A stretch of 64,000 nt of DNA from contig VCMS01000186.1 of the NCBI GenBank assembly GCA_022539475.1, positions 47,259 through 111,258 of the forward strand, given 5' to 3'. The number at the start of each line of letters is the position of its first letter. Position 1 is the stretch's first letter. The notes beneath the pieces were generated by a model. That model was not told the origin of the DNA and did not search any database. It worked only from the letters and a program-made list of their open reading frames with translations. This document shows positions 47,880-59,323 of the stretch, piece by piece. This DNA comes from Gracilaria domingensis. Its lineage: Eukaryota; Rhodophyta; Florideophyceae; Gracilariales; Gracilariaceae. The position numbers and the translations under genes are program-made.

Positions 47880-48059
47880 ATAGACCTGCATTCATATGCC
47901 ACGTATTGCAATTTAAGCTGTGCTTACAAACAGATATTAGTCAAAAAAGGAACTTTACCACCCGCCTGAATGATTGGACCGGCTCTTCTTGTTTATTGGA
48001 ATCAACTTAAGGGTGATGTAGATGAGTTTAGCCGGGCATTGAAAGGTTTGGGTTATACG

Positions 48060-48877
48060 TGTAGTGCAACGCGATTGCGGGACTCCTTCGCTGATGCGAT
48101 TCATAACATGCACGGCGATGCCGGGAGGTGGTGGCACACAGTATGAGTAACTGGTGAGACCAGCCCATTCTTGGGTATACTTAATATTAGAATTAGTGTT
48201 ATGAGGTGCACGGCCTAGGCGGTGAGTCACACACGTGTGGGAGGTTTGCACCCATTCATTGGGGTATTTGAAGTAGGTATTTGTAGCATATCTGCTGTAC
48301 CACACTGACAGTGGGCCAACCTACTGCAGTACTTAGTAGGTTGAGTCGCACCCATTGCTGGGGAAGTAAACGAACCCAACCGAGTGTTCGGCTCTAACTT
48401 ACCACCCCCGGTGTGTGATAGCCTCCTTGCGGGGAGTCGCCACCGTGTGTCGGGTACGTTATCCGCCTCGCGGCATCATCAACACCATTACCGCTTTCGC
48501 GTGTTTACTTTGTGTGTGTTTTCTTTATTTCTGTCTCCGTTATACAGGTAGCACTGCTTGGTGTACCGGTGCATACCGTTCGTGGCTCAACACACTCGCG
48601 TGGGCTATTACCGCTCTCGCGTGTCATCGCCACACTCGTGGGTACCGCGTGCTACGCACTTGACGCTACTGCCGACTTGTGTCGTGTGTTCTCTACCGCT
48701 GGACGCGTCTTCTTCGCCGCTTCGCTCCCTCCATTACTTGGGAAGGGTCGACCCCGGTCTTACACCCGGCATTGCCGTGTCGTACCTGTGTGAGGGCTCT
48801 ACTGCTGTGCTCGCCTCTTGAGAGAGGGTCTGAACCGCCTTTGCGTGTCTTTCCCCATCGCTGGGTTTTGCACAACA
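48060..48877 (+). repeat. Gypsy B 5' LTR
   Basis: TGTAGTGCAACGCG ... TTTTGCACAACA, 818 bp. TTTCTTTATTTCTG and repeated TTACCGCTnTCGCGTGT words lie in the second half. Confidence 0.96.
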
Positions 48878-48878
48878 A

Positions 48879-48902
48879 TTGGTCTCCCGACTTAGAAGTC
48901 GC
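48879..48902 (+). promoter_or_regulatory. Candidate primer-binding site of Gypsy B
   Basis: The LTR ends ...CACAACA and is followed by A-TTGGTCTCCCGACTTAGAAG. It begins TTGG (TGG one base in), as expected for the tRNA CCA end, but the following bases match no acceptor stem I know. The part CGACTTAGAAGTCG can fold on itself. The same sequence follows the 5' LTR of copy A. Confidence 0.5.
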
Positions 48903-49316
48903 CTTGATCCAGCAAGTTGGTTTTCTGATCAATTTCCGGTTTGCCGATTCGTTCCTGGTCGTGGAGATACACTACACAGTTTGTACTGGAGGGCTTTGCC
49001 GACAGACGTCGTGTTGGTACTGCTTTCCTCATTTTGGGTTGTTGTTTGGACACGGTTTACTACCGGTGGCACTACCTATTTCCGTAGTGTGTGATTCCCG
49101 TCGGTACGGCTGTTGTCACCCCGTTTGGGTTGTCTACTGTTCCCAGCAATCTGGTCGAGTCAGCCTTAATTCCGTATACGGCTGTTCCCGTTGGTACGGT
49201 TGGTTCGTCCGATTTGTCGGTTAACGTCACTCGTGTGAGGACGCTACACTCATTCGAGGTTAATTTGTTGTTTGCTTTCCTGTTCCCAGTTTTCTGGTTG
49301 TTTCTCGTCGTGGACG

Positions 49317-51216
49317 ATGGTGTCGGGCAAGCGCTCGAGCCGTACAAAGTCTCGCTCCGTTGGCTCTGGCTTGGCCCCGCGTCTGCGGTCTGTTCCTGAA
49401 CCCCTACAGGGTGATGGAAAGAAACCCGGAAACCGGAAACAGCCTGTCAAGTTGTCTGACGCCCCAGTGGCTGGGCCCTCATCTGCTCCTTTGGAGGTTC
49501 TTATACCCGTTGTCGCGGCGAAGGATGCGCTCGTAAACGAGTTGGAGACTCAAGTTCGTGTGCTTGAGGCTCAGACTGCTGTCATGCGGAGTTCTCATGA
49601 AGCACTCGTTTCCGAGGTCGACACACTTCGTTTGAAGGTTGACGCAGTTAATGCCTTCCTGGAGGTTCTTCAAGGATATCCCAGTTTCACCGGGGAGGTT
49701 GACAGGAAGTTCATTCGGATCCTTGGCCGTCTTGAGACGTTAGAGGACATCATCCGTGAGGATGACGGCCCCGCTGCCGCTTCTGCCGGAGTGTCTCGTG
49801 GTACACGTGACCAGAAGTCCGGGAAGGGTCGCTTTAAGAAGAGGAATGTCGACGAGTATGACTCGGATTCGTCACAGTCTTCTGGTATTTCAAACCGCTC
49901 GGCGGGTTCCTTATCATCGAGCTCGTCAAGTGACGGTGAACGTCGCGCTCGTCCTACGCATTCGCGGAGTTCTACGTCCACATATGGTGTTGTTGGTAGC
50001 CGGAAACGGGGGCGAAAGCACTCAGGTTTGAGGGAACTGGAGCCGACGAATCCCTAGTTCAAAAGGTTGTTATCTTACCGGTATTACCGTTTGGAAGATT
50101 CAAGTCTGAATCGGACGCCCCGTGGCACGGGTAAGGTGAAGGACTGCATCAAACGCATTTCCTTAACCTTTCGAAACCAGTTGTTCACTGGGGAGGATCC
50201 CATTCTGGTGCTTGACTTTCTTTCACGCTTTGTAGCGGAAGCTGACATCCTCGGCATGAGTGAGGGGCAAGCTTATGTTGCCTTACCGTATTTTCTACGT
50301 GGACTCGCTGAAGATCAGTATAACTCTGTAAGAGGTTCATCTCGCGCCTCTGAAGGAGGGGTCACCTGCTGGCCCGAAGCAGTGCAGTATTTGTTGCGCT
50401 CGTATGCGACAAATATTTCTATCTAGGAGGCAATCACCGCGTTGCGGGAGACGAAACAACGCCCGAGGGAGTCGGAAACCGAGTACTCGGTAGGCCTGAA
50501 TAAGGCATTTCACCGTTGTGGCAATGTTTACTCGTCAAACGAGCGCTGTACGCTGTTTATCAACCAAAGCGTTGCACCTCGACGGAGGGTCGTCATCAGC
50601 TTCAATGCTACCGCAGCACTTTTCTGGCCACGATGTGGATAACTTACATCTCGCACAGGTGGACCTGGATTCTATCCCGACTACGAAGTTGCCTTCTACT
50701 TCAGAAGCCTCGTCGAAGACGGAAGATGCACTGCTTTACGCAGACCGTCCACGCGTTCGCGGTCCTCAAGTTCCCTATTTAGGGACTCGTTACCAGCGAC
50801 CTGGTTGGGCAGACTCGCGAACGGTGAAGTTCCAAGACCCACGGAGTTCCGGAAGACCACCCCTGATCTGTTTCACGTGTTACAACTACGGTCATGCAGC
50901 TCCGAACTGCAACCTCTCGATGAGGGAAATGCCCACGGTTGTGGCGAATTTTGAAGCGCTGACCCCCGCCGAACAGGCGTCAGTGCCGGTAACCGCATAT
51001 CTGCGTGCGAAGGCTGATTACCCCCGTAGGGTGTCTGCCGCAGAATTGGTTGCGTTACTGCACTCTGGTTCGACCCAGGTCAATGTTTCACCGGCTCAAG
51101 CCGTGGCGGCAACCGCTGCAGGGGGTAGTTCTGTCGCCGTTCCACAGGAATCTGTGAAGATGCCTGCTGCACAGGACGCCGTTCCCGTTAGAACGGATGG
51201 AACTCAGTTAAACTGA
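49317..51216 (+). pseudogene. Gypsy B gag
   Basis: ATG 49317-49319 (MVSGKRSSRTKS). Coiled-coil-like N-terminus (LETQVRVLEAQT, RILGRLETLED), Ser-rich linker (SLSSSSSSDGERR), gag core (LFTGEDPILVLDFLSRFVAE ... LPYFLRGLAEDQY), and zinc knuckle CFTCYNYGHAAPNC near 50870, where the His spacing fits CX2CX4HX4C. In-frame TAG at 50055-50057 and 50424-50426, then a frame change between about 50520 and 50640. The rest (to TGA 51214-51216) is open. Gag forms the virus-like particle and binds the element RNA. Confidence 0.88.
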
Positions 51217-52199
51217 GTATGGGAGTCTCCAATTGAGAGGCGCCCGAGTCGAGGTCTACGGCGCTCAAGGCGTCACTGCCTCGCTCCCAGGTCAAAATCC
51301 TTTCGAGGAAACAGACCGTCTTAGACGTGGACTCTACCACCATCGGTGTGTTACGTCGCCCGTGGATACGGTTTAGGAACAACCGGATCCCGGATCGAGT
51401 CATGGTAATGGCCAAGCGAAACTACAAGATATTTGCTGACCTTGGCCTATCCACCCGGTATAGGGTGCGTCATCTCTCTGTCTTGGATACAGGTGCTGGC
51501 CCCAACTTCATTATTGAGTCGTTACTACCGCCGGAAGTCCGTTGTCGAATCCGCCATGGACCCGTCATGGACGTGGCAGATGCTAACATAACCCGTTAAA
51601 AACGGCTGGAATGGTTTCACTGATTGTCAGGATTGGTAACTGCATCGAGCAGGTAGAATTCATCTTCTGCAAGACGCTCGTTGCCCCTGTCATTCTAGGG
51701 TGCGACTTTTGCAACAGATATGTCGAAGCCATCCGACCGCGTGCGCGTGAAGTGGAAATGGAAGATGGTTGGGTTGTACCGATTGTTCGTCGCTCATTAC
51801 GCCGAGCGTCAGCTAAGCTGGTACCAATACCCGCTCCTCTACAGGATTCCTCGCCTCCGAAGGAGTCGCCGAAGCTCCGCGTAGCGCGTTCAATTTCTAT
51901 TCCGCCAGAATCGCAGGTTTGGGTTGATGTTACTGCCGCACCGCGTGGTTTGCGGGTTGTTCAACCATTGAACTCGTTATACGAGAAGTATCAGGTCGCG
52001 TTGGCGAATGGAGTTGTTCAAATCAACAGCGAACACACCTCTCGGGTTATGTTGGCCAACTTTGGCAAGAAGCCCCAGTATCTGGTGAAGAACCAAGTAA
52101 TTGGTACTGTCTTACCCCACCCTACGCCGCTTATCCCTACAAAGGTGACTGCCACCGAGATGCTCGGGATTGCTGAAGAACGCACTGGTGTGCTTCCAC

Positions 52200-52214
52200 C
52201 TAAGGAGGGGGAGG
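52200..52214 (+). promoter_or_regulatory. Internal copy of the polypurine tract (1)
   Basis: CTAAGGAGGGGGAGG, matching the 3' tract CTAAGGAGGGGGAAA in its first 13 bases. Also present in copy A near 44530-44543. Confidence 0.7.
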
Positions 52215-55200
52215 GAGAATCGTCTCGCTCGTCTGCACCGGACCGGTCTCAGACGGTTGAACACACGAATGACTCGGAAGTTAGGACCGTTCCTACGAGT
52301 TATGACAAGATTGAACCTATCAAGGGGTTAGAAGAATTGAATCTCGGTCATGTACCGGTTTCACACCGTGAGAAGTTGCGCAACATGTTGCGAGAGTTTA
52401 CACCAATGTGGGATGGTTCCCTCGGAGAGGTTCCAACTACGAAACACGGGATTGACCTCCTGCCGGAGACCAAGCCGATTGCTCAGCACCCTTACAGGGC
52501 AGGCCCGAAAGCACGGGAAGAGGAAGAGTTTCAGATCAACAAAATGCTCCGCGCTGGCGTGATAGAACCGGCTCAGTCGCCGTGGGCATCTCCAGTTGTA
52601 CTGGCTCCGAAACCCGATGGGTCCTGGCGCTTTTGTATCGACTATCGTCGCTTGAACGATGTCACCGTCAAAGACGTGTACCCTATACCTCGTATGGACG
52701 AGTATATCGACTCGCTTGGCGATGCTACTGTGTTCTCCACTTCGGATGCAAACTGGGGTTACTGGCAAGTACCCGTTAGACCGGAAGACCATGACAAGAC
52801 CGCGTTTACCTGTCATTCAGGATTATACCGCTTTAAGCGTAGGCCGTTCGGGTTAAAGAACGCCCCCGCTACGTTTCAGCGTGCTCTGGACATTTTGTTA
52901 GCTCGCTTCAAATGGCGGAGTTGCTTGGTATACCTCGATGACATCATCTTGTTTTCCAACAGTTTGGACGATCACCTCGAACATGTTCGGGAGATAATGA
53001 CCGCTTTGCGGGATGCTGGAACTACTCTCAAATTGAGGAAGTGTGAGTTTTTCACTGACTCAATGAAGTATCTGGGCCATGTCATACGTCCAGGACGGGT
53101 ACTGATCGAGGAAGCTCGCGTGAAGTCCCTCAAAAAGGCGAAGCACCCCACTACACAGACAGAGCTACGCTCCTTTCTGGGGCTATGAAACGTTTATACA
53201 CGGTTCATTTCCCGCTTCGCGTAGATCGCGGGACCGCTCAACGAACTCCTGAGGAAGGGACAACCGCCCAAATTGGGACCACTTACCCCCACGCAAGTGG
53301 AGGCTTTCAACTCTCTTAAACAGGCTGTTACTACGGCACCCGTGTTAGCGTTGCCGAAGAACGAGTTGCCGTACACCGTGGATACGGATTCGAGCGATTA
53401 CCAGATTGGCTGTGCTCTTTTTCATACTACACCCGAAGGGGAACGCAAACCAATTGGATATTGGTCTCGTACACTTAACGTGCACGAGCGTAATTACTCG
53501 GTATCCGAGAAGGAGTGTCTCGCCATGGTATGGGCTTTGCAGACTCTACGACCATATCTTATGAGGGTCCACTTTACCGTCAATACGGATCATTCCGCTT
53601 TGCGTTGGTTAATTTCAGTCACGGAGCCTTCCGGACGCCTAATGCGCTGGCGTCTTCCGCTTGCCGAGTTTGACTACGAGGTCACCTATAAGAAGGGTTG
53701 TTTGAACGCGCAAGCGGATGCTCTTTCACGTTTAGGAACGGAAGTTGAAGCTTTACCCGTCGATGACGAGGATGAAGACATCCCCTGTTTCCTCATGGAG
53801 GAGGGTGATGAAGACTACGACATCGTGTCGGACGACATCTGTGATGATTTGCTCGTCCCAGACGGTGAAGACCCGGAATCCGGTACATTCGTCCCCATTA
53901 GTCCAGAAGAGCTCGTGCGGGAACAGCAATCTGACCCGTTCTGTACGAGAATACGCGCCCAAATTAATGGTGGTGCTAACATCCCGTTCGGGGTCAACAC
54001 ACAAGGTAACCTCGTCAGAGTGGTTCGTTCTACCCCACAGATTGTGGTTCCTCACTCCTTACAAACAAGGGTACTGCATCTCTCGCATCACTCGCGGATG
54101 GCTTCCCATCCGGGTGCTAAGCGGTTATACACGACACTGCGTCGGGATTTCTACTGGCCCGCGTTAGCGTTGGACTGCTACACCACCGTGAAGGCGTGTA
54201 CACATTGTGCTCGCGAGCGAGTTAAACAGCGTCGCAATGCGAAGAACCTAACAGTTTTCCCCGCAAGGGCGCCGTTGGAGTTTATTGCCATCGATATACT
54301 CGGTTAGTTCTTGCGTACTTCCCGAGAGAATCGGTTCCTACTCGTTATTACGGATAGATTCAGTAATCTAGTCCGGACAGTTCCGTTGAAGTCGATTACA
54401 GCACGCAGTGTTGCGGAGGCATTCGTTCGCCATTGGGTTATGGTCTACGGTCCCCCGGTCAATTTTCTCTCGGATAATGGTCCGCAGTTTACCGCACGTT
54501 TCTTCCAGGATGTCTGTCGGATACTCGACGTGAAAAATCTCTTCACGACGACGTATCATCCCCAATGCAATGGGCAAGTCGAACGGTTTAACCGGACAAT
54601 GCTCTCCGCGTTGCGGGCTTATACTGTTGAACACCCGAAAACTTGGGATCTCTACACGGATACCGTGACGTATGCGTATAATACGCAAGTTCACAGAGTA
54701 ACTGGTTTATCGCCCTTTGAGCTCGTGCTCTCACGGACACCACCGCCAGTTGCGGTTGAACGATCAGCAAAGCTGGATACGTCACCGTCAATACGGGATC
54801 ACTACTTGCAATGGAAGCAGTGGTCATCTGCCATGGTACCTGTCGCCAGGTCGTCAATGGCGAAAGCACAACACGCTTACAAGCGGAACTTTGATGCCCG
54901 GGTACGGAGACCACTACCGCCACTGAAAGTGGGAAACCTCGCCTTTGTCAGGAAGGAGTACTACAACCCTGAAAAGGAGCGGCGCCACAAGCTTTCACCC
55001 ATCGCTGATGGTCCATACCGCGTTATTAGCGTGAATACGGACACAGTCGTACTGGAAGTTGGCGACGCTCATGAGCGTTTCTCCCGCGATCGCGTTGTGC
55101 AGGGCCCAACCGTGCACACGGAAGTAGTTTCGGAATCACAGCAAGAAGCTGGACAGACACAGAACCGAGAAATCTCGTCGCAGAACACTAAACCTACTCT

Positions 55201-55352
55201 GGGGCTTCGCCACCCTGCAAGGGGTCTCGCAGAGGTACCGATTATATCGTCGCAAGCCGAGATATCGGAACATACACCGCTGGTGAAATCGCGTTTCACA
55301 GCGTCTATTACACCGTCAACAGACGTGATGACCGCTCCCCGTAACGCTCCAC

Positions 55353-55367
55353 CTAAGGAGGGGGAGG
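55353..55367 (+). promoter_or_regulatory. Internal copy of the polypurine tract (2)
   Basis: CTAAGGAGGGGGAGG again, preceded by CCAC as at 52196-52199. Also present in copy A near 41377-41391. Confidence 0.7.
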
Positions 55368-56746
55368 AGGATTCACGCGTCGTCGCGGAGAGTGAGTCAC
55401 CGGTGTCGCTACCGTCGCAGCACCGTGATTCACGGGAAGATAATGAAGAGGAGGCGGAGTCGCCTCAGGACACCGTCGAAGACGTGGTTGCTACGGACAC
55501 CACTGTCAGTGGGAAGGATCACCGGCTGTCGCGTGTTGAGGCCGCGAAGGACGCGCTGCAGTCGGCCGCTGTCGCGCAGAACTCCGCGGAGGATACACAA
55601 CCTTTTAAGGAGGATCGCGACCTCTCTGAAGGATACCGCACGCAACGAACGCACTCGAGGTTGTCCCAGGATACTGGTATCGCTCACCCGCTTGGGGAAT
55701 TGTCGCCAGAACACGCGCCCATCGCCTCGTCGGCGCAGGACGCGGAGCATGCTCTCGTTCGCGACGTTACCACGGCAAGGCCGGAAGTTGATCAAGAACA
55801 CTCCAATGCTCGGCAGAGTGAGGCTACAGCAAAGCTGGATACTGTACCACGGAGTATTCCGGAGGCGCAATCGCCGCAAACCGTCGCTGACGACCGCCAC
55901 ATACCGCTTTCACGGGCGCGCGCTAAGGAAGTCACGGCAGATCCCGGTACCTTAGACACTGCAGAGCAGGAGGAAGAGAAGACGCTCGCTGAAGCGAAGA
56001 TCACACACCCCGGTTCGGGTAATGGTAGTGCACCGTTGCACCCAGCCGTGGGGAAGTCGCAAGTCGCACGTCATGACGTTTCGATAAGTCATGACGGCGC
56101 ACCGCTCGTTGGAGATATGGATTACAGCCCTGATTTAGGGAAAACGCACACTGCAGCTGCAGGAGCGCTTGCGCACCACAAATCTTGGGGCGCGCAACGC
56201 GCGCCACACAGTGGGCCAATCACAGCTCGTGTCAGTGCCACCAGCGCGAACCGTCGCGTGTCGTCACGTGAACCGGCACGTGCCGTGGTGAACAATCCGC
56301 CTCCGCGTCCGCCTTCACTGTCAAGACGGGAACTACCGCGTGAACTAGCCGTTCGCGGAACCGCCGAAACGACGAAGCTGCTTGAAGAAACCCGGAAACG
56401 GGAAGCGAACACTCAACAGAGGACAAGTTCACCGCCGAAGGCGTCAGTCGAGACTCACAGCACTGCTGATGACGAAGTTACGGCACCGCCGCAGCGCGCT
56501 GACGACCCTTCGCAGGAAGAGCTCGAGCGGGGCGTATACTCGAAAGAGTTCGTCGTAGACCACATCGTGGGACACAGGTGGAACTCGAAGGGGTATGTTC
56601 AGTACCAGGTACGCTGGTATGGCTATCCGCCGTCGCGGGATTCGGACGAACCCGTGGAGCACTGACCCCGATCGAAGATCGTGCAGTACCATCGTCGAAC
56701 TAACACGGCGTTGCCGGCTAACCTACATCAAGCGATAGTCGGATAA

Positions 56747-57171
56747 CACACGTCGTTGGAGACGGAGGCTTATCGCGTACCGCGCACGAACGGTCCTACG
56801 AACCACAACAATCAATCGAGGAACACTGCGACAACCTCCAGAGAAGTACTGTACCGCTACTCGCGTGGTGAGGAGACACTCTATGGAGAGGACAGTTGAA
56901 GTTCGAACAGTCATGCCCTCAGGAAGAGGAGAAGATAGATACACTCGAAAGAGGAAGAAGACTCTATGAAGAGGAAATGAAGCTCAGAAGAGAAAGAAGA
57001 ACTCTATGAAGAGGAAATGGAAACTCGTAAGAGGAAGATTACCCCGAAAGGGAGAAGTTATGAAGTATGTACCTTGAGAAAGGAAAGAAGCCTTGAAGTT
57101 AAGAGAAGTCACAGTTTTATTGGTTATCGTAACTATGTTGCGGCTCGCTACTCGAGCCCGGCACTGCCTAG
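56747..57171. repeat. Purine-rich convergence zone with duplicated units
   Basis: Non-coding, between the pol end and the antisense ORF end. Units of the type ACTCTATGAAGAGGAAATG occur at about 56967-56985 and 57001-57019. Both opposing transcripts should end in or near it. Confidence 0.65.
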
Positions 57172-59244
57172 CTAATGGGTATTACCCAGGGGGGACTCCA
57201 TGGAGGAGAAGTTGCACGAGTTACTGGGAACCAGGCTGATTGTTCGCAATCGCGAGCTGCGCGAGGAGAGCATCGCGCATTTGCGAAACGTCCCCCAAAG
57301 CCGCGTCGGAGCACCAGCCTCGCTGAGGAACTGAGCAATCACGGCAGCCCGTACTTCATCAGAGATACCCGCGTTCGCGGCTTCGTTCGGCGCAGCCGAC
57401 GCCGCCATCGCAGAATGGGCAGCACTCTCCTCTAGAGTCGAGACAACCACTGGTGTGGGTACAGGAACCGCTTGAGGCGCAGAAGGAACATTCACTGGGC
57501 TCGACAAGGCCGCGTTAGCACCCGCTTGGGGACCTGGCACTGCTGAAGCAGGCACTGTTCCCTCCACCGGAGCTGCCGCGAAGTCGTCGTCGCCGTACTC
57601 GTCACCGTCATCGGGAGTGTCGTCAACCATGATGTTCTGGTCCCCAACAGGGTGGAAGAACTCATCAGTTATGATGAAGCCCGTAGGGTGCCCCGGAGGG
57701 ATGATTCGCTCGGCGTTCCGAAGGAGCTCCGCCTCGGCGTTGGTAGTCGGCACGTGTCCAGGGGTCGTATTAGATGTAATCACCCGACAGTGGGGACCGG
57801 CGACCCAGAGACCGATCAATAGCGGAATCGCCTTGGTCCCGCGCGCTCTGCGAAAGAGGAACCTGACTCCAGTCGACGCCATCGACCACTCGCAAGAGGC
57901 ATATGACTTCCGAGAAGTTTCCATTACCGCCAAGCGGGATGGTGAGATCCAAGGCTCGGATGAGTTGCCGCAAGCGCGGGGGAATGAACCACAGTCGATA
58001 CTGGTCATATACCTTGTTGAGGAGATACACCGCTGTTCGCGCCGCCCACTCCGTGAGGACAACGCTCCACCATCCCGTAAACGGGTTTGTCACGAGCCTA
58101 CTAACCACATACGTGAGACAGGGGGGAGTTCCACGTAGCAGCCACGGCAGACCTCCACGGACGCCCACAAAAAGGGGAGAGGAACATATCTCCCACGCAT
58201 GTGGCGCAGACGAATCCGGTTTGACTCTGTGTTTTGGTACGGGATAAGGTAACCCCATCGGGAGCGGACACGTCGTTCGGGACGGATCATTGTTTGAAGG
58301 TAGTTGGACCGCGGCACGCGTGGGAGATATCGAAATTCTGCACGCAGACACGGACGGGTCCAGCACAGGAGATCCTGGTGAACGGGGACGTTCTGGTAAC
58401 GCTCCACCACACCGGCGAGCCGGGCCAGATTCTCTCCATATTGGATTTCGCCGAGTGTTCGGAAGAAGGCCACGTCGAAACGGAAGTTCGCCGGAATCGG
58501 GCGCTCTGAGTACGTGCAAAACATTCGCATGTGCGCTACGCGAACCATGGCCGCCCGGGCGGAGTTGTGCGACTAACCACGATGGTGGACGAGCGCGTTG
58601 GTAGGCACGGTAATCCGGTAATGCCAGTCGAACGTCACCGTCATCCAGACGTGCACGCCTCCTGGGAGGTGACCACTGCCATCGGCATACGCCTCGACGA
58701 GGGAACGATTGGTCACGCCTTGCGGATGAAACCACGGAGCCCGTAAGAAGGGTGTGGGATTGCTGCGAGGCTCGACGTTGTCGAGTTCTTCATACGACGC
58801 CCACGCGCCCGCATGCGGGTTGACTACCGGTTGGACCGGGACAGCAGGAGCGATCCAGTTCCACTGCGGTACAGACGCCGGGGGCGGAAGTTGACCACCC
58901 GTTTGGGGAAGAGGCGCCGTGTGAAATCCCGGATTGACCGGTTGCGGAAACCGAACGCCAGTGGAAGACGGCTGTGAGAGAGGCACTCCAGAGAAGGAAG
59001 GGTGTGAAGGCCCAGCGAAACCACCAACGTATTGGTTCTGAGACCTGCCAGGCGGTTGGTTGCTACCCTGATTCGGGTTCGGCATCGCAGGAAGCGCGCG
59101 AGGAAGAGACGAAAGCGCTGGAAGCGAGAGAGAAGGGAGAGCGCGCCGAGGTATCGGAGGAGACACTACTGCAGTACGCGTGGAGAGGGGTTGACCGGAG
59201 TCGCCGTTAGAAGAGACCGGGGAGGCCAGATTGGAGACCGTCAT
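57172..59244 (-). pseudogene. Antisense ORF of Gypsy B, 691-codon equivalent, three breaks
   Basis: ATG 59242-59244. Same protein as 37491-39566 in copy A: Pro/Ser-rich N-terminus, Arg/aromatic middle, acidic DDTPDDGDEYGDDD, Ala/Pro tail. Breaks private to B: TAG at 58573-58575 (CAG in A), a 1-base loss in the C-run at 58121-58126 (7 Cs in A, 6 here), and TAA at 57770-57772 (TAT in A). Codon 38088 of A (TGA) is TGG here. It lies entirely between pol and the 3' LTR, opposite to pol. Confidence 0.72.
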
Positions 59245-59308
59245 GCCAACGTGCTTAAATACACTCCAGAGGAGGAAATCGAAACCTCTCGCGGGGTCGT
59301 CTCGCACC

Positions 59309-59323
59309 CTAAGGAGGGGGAAA
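59309..59323 (+). promoter_or_regulatory. Polypurine tract of Gypsy B
   Basis: CTAAGGAGGGGGAAA abutting the TG of the 3' LTR at 59324. Confidence 0.92.

Larger units (their letters stand above)
46498..48059. repeat. Palindromic spacer between Gypsy A and B (inverted arms of about 180 bp)
   Basis: 46498-46678 (cgtataacccaaacctttc ... gcaggtctatt) is the reverse complement of 47880-48059, apparently identical. Together with the adjacent LTRs this forms a palindrome with near-identical arms of about 1.1 kb around a 1.2-kb centre (46679-47879). Confidence 0.93.
51327..56746 (+). pseudogene. Gypsy B protease-RT-RNase H-integrase-chromodomain polyprotein
   Basis: Aspartic protease SVLDTGAGPNFI near 51480; a 1-nt loss near 51592 moves to the pol frame. 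From 51593 to the TAA at 56744-56746 the frame is continuous for about 5.15 kb except for four stops: TGA 53186-53188, TAG 53222-53224, TAG 54305-54307 and TGA 56663-56665. RT: FCIDYRRLND, FSTSDANWGYWQ (Leu to Ser beside the catalytic Asp), YLDDIILFSN. RNase H: DTDSSDYQIG, EKECLAMVW, TDHSALRW. Integrase: HHSRMASHPGAKRL..CTHCARER, DILG, SDNGPQF, NGQVERFN. A long Glu/Ser-rich linker precedes the chromodomain (FVVDHIVGHRWNSKGYVQYQ), which in this family directs insertion to marked chromatin. Confidence 0.94.

Noticed and set aside
48512-49224. ORFs inside the Gypsy LTRs (81-181 codons, repeated in every LTR)
   Set aside because: They recur only because the LTRs repeat, they begin within promoter-like sequence, and they are in different frames from gag.
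51591-51600. Programmed -1 frameshift between protease and pol in Gypsy B (ACCCGTTAAAAAC)
   Set aside because: The stop precedes the A-run and no slippery heptamer fits the zero frame; a simple 1-nt loss is more likely.
54308-56665. Genome-wide reassignment of TAG/TGA to explain the pol stops
   Set aside because: The host ABC gene and the antisense ORFs give no support, and TAG terminates the intact 448-codon ORF normally.
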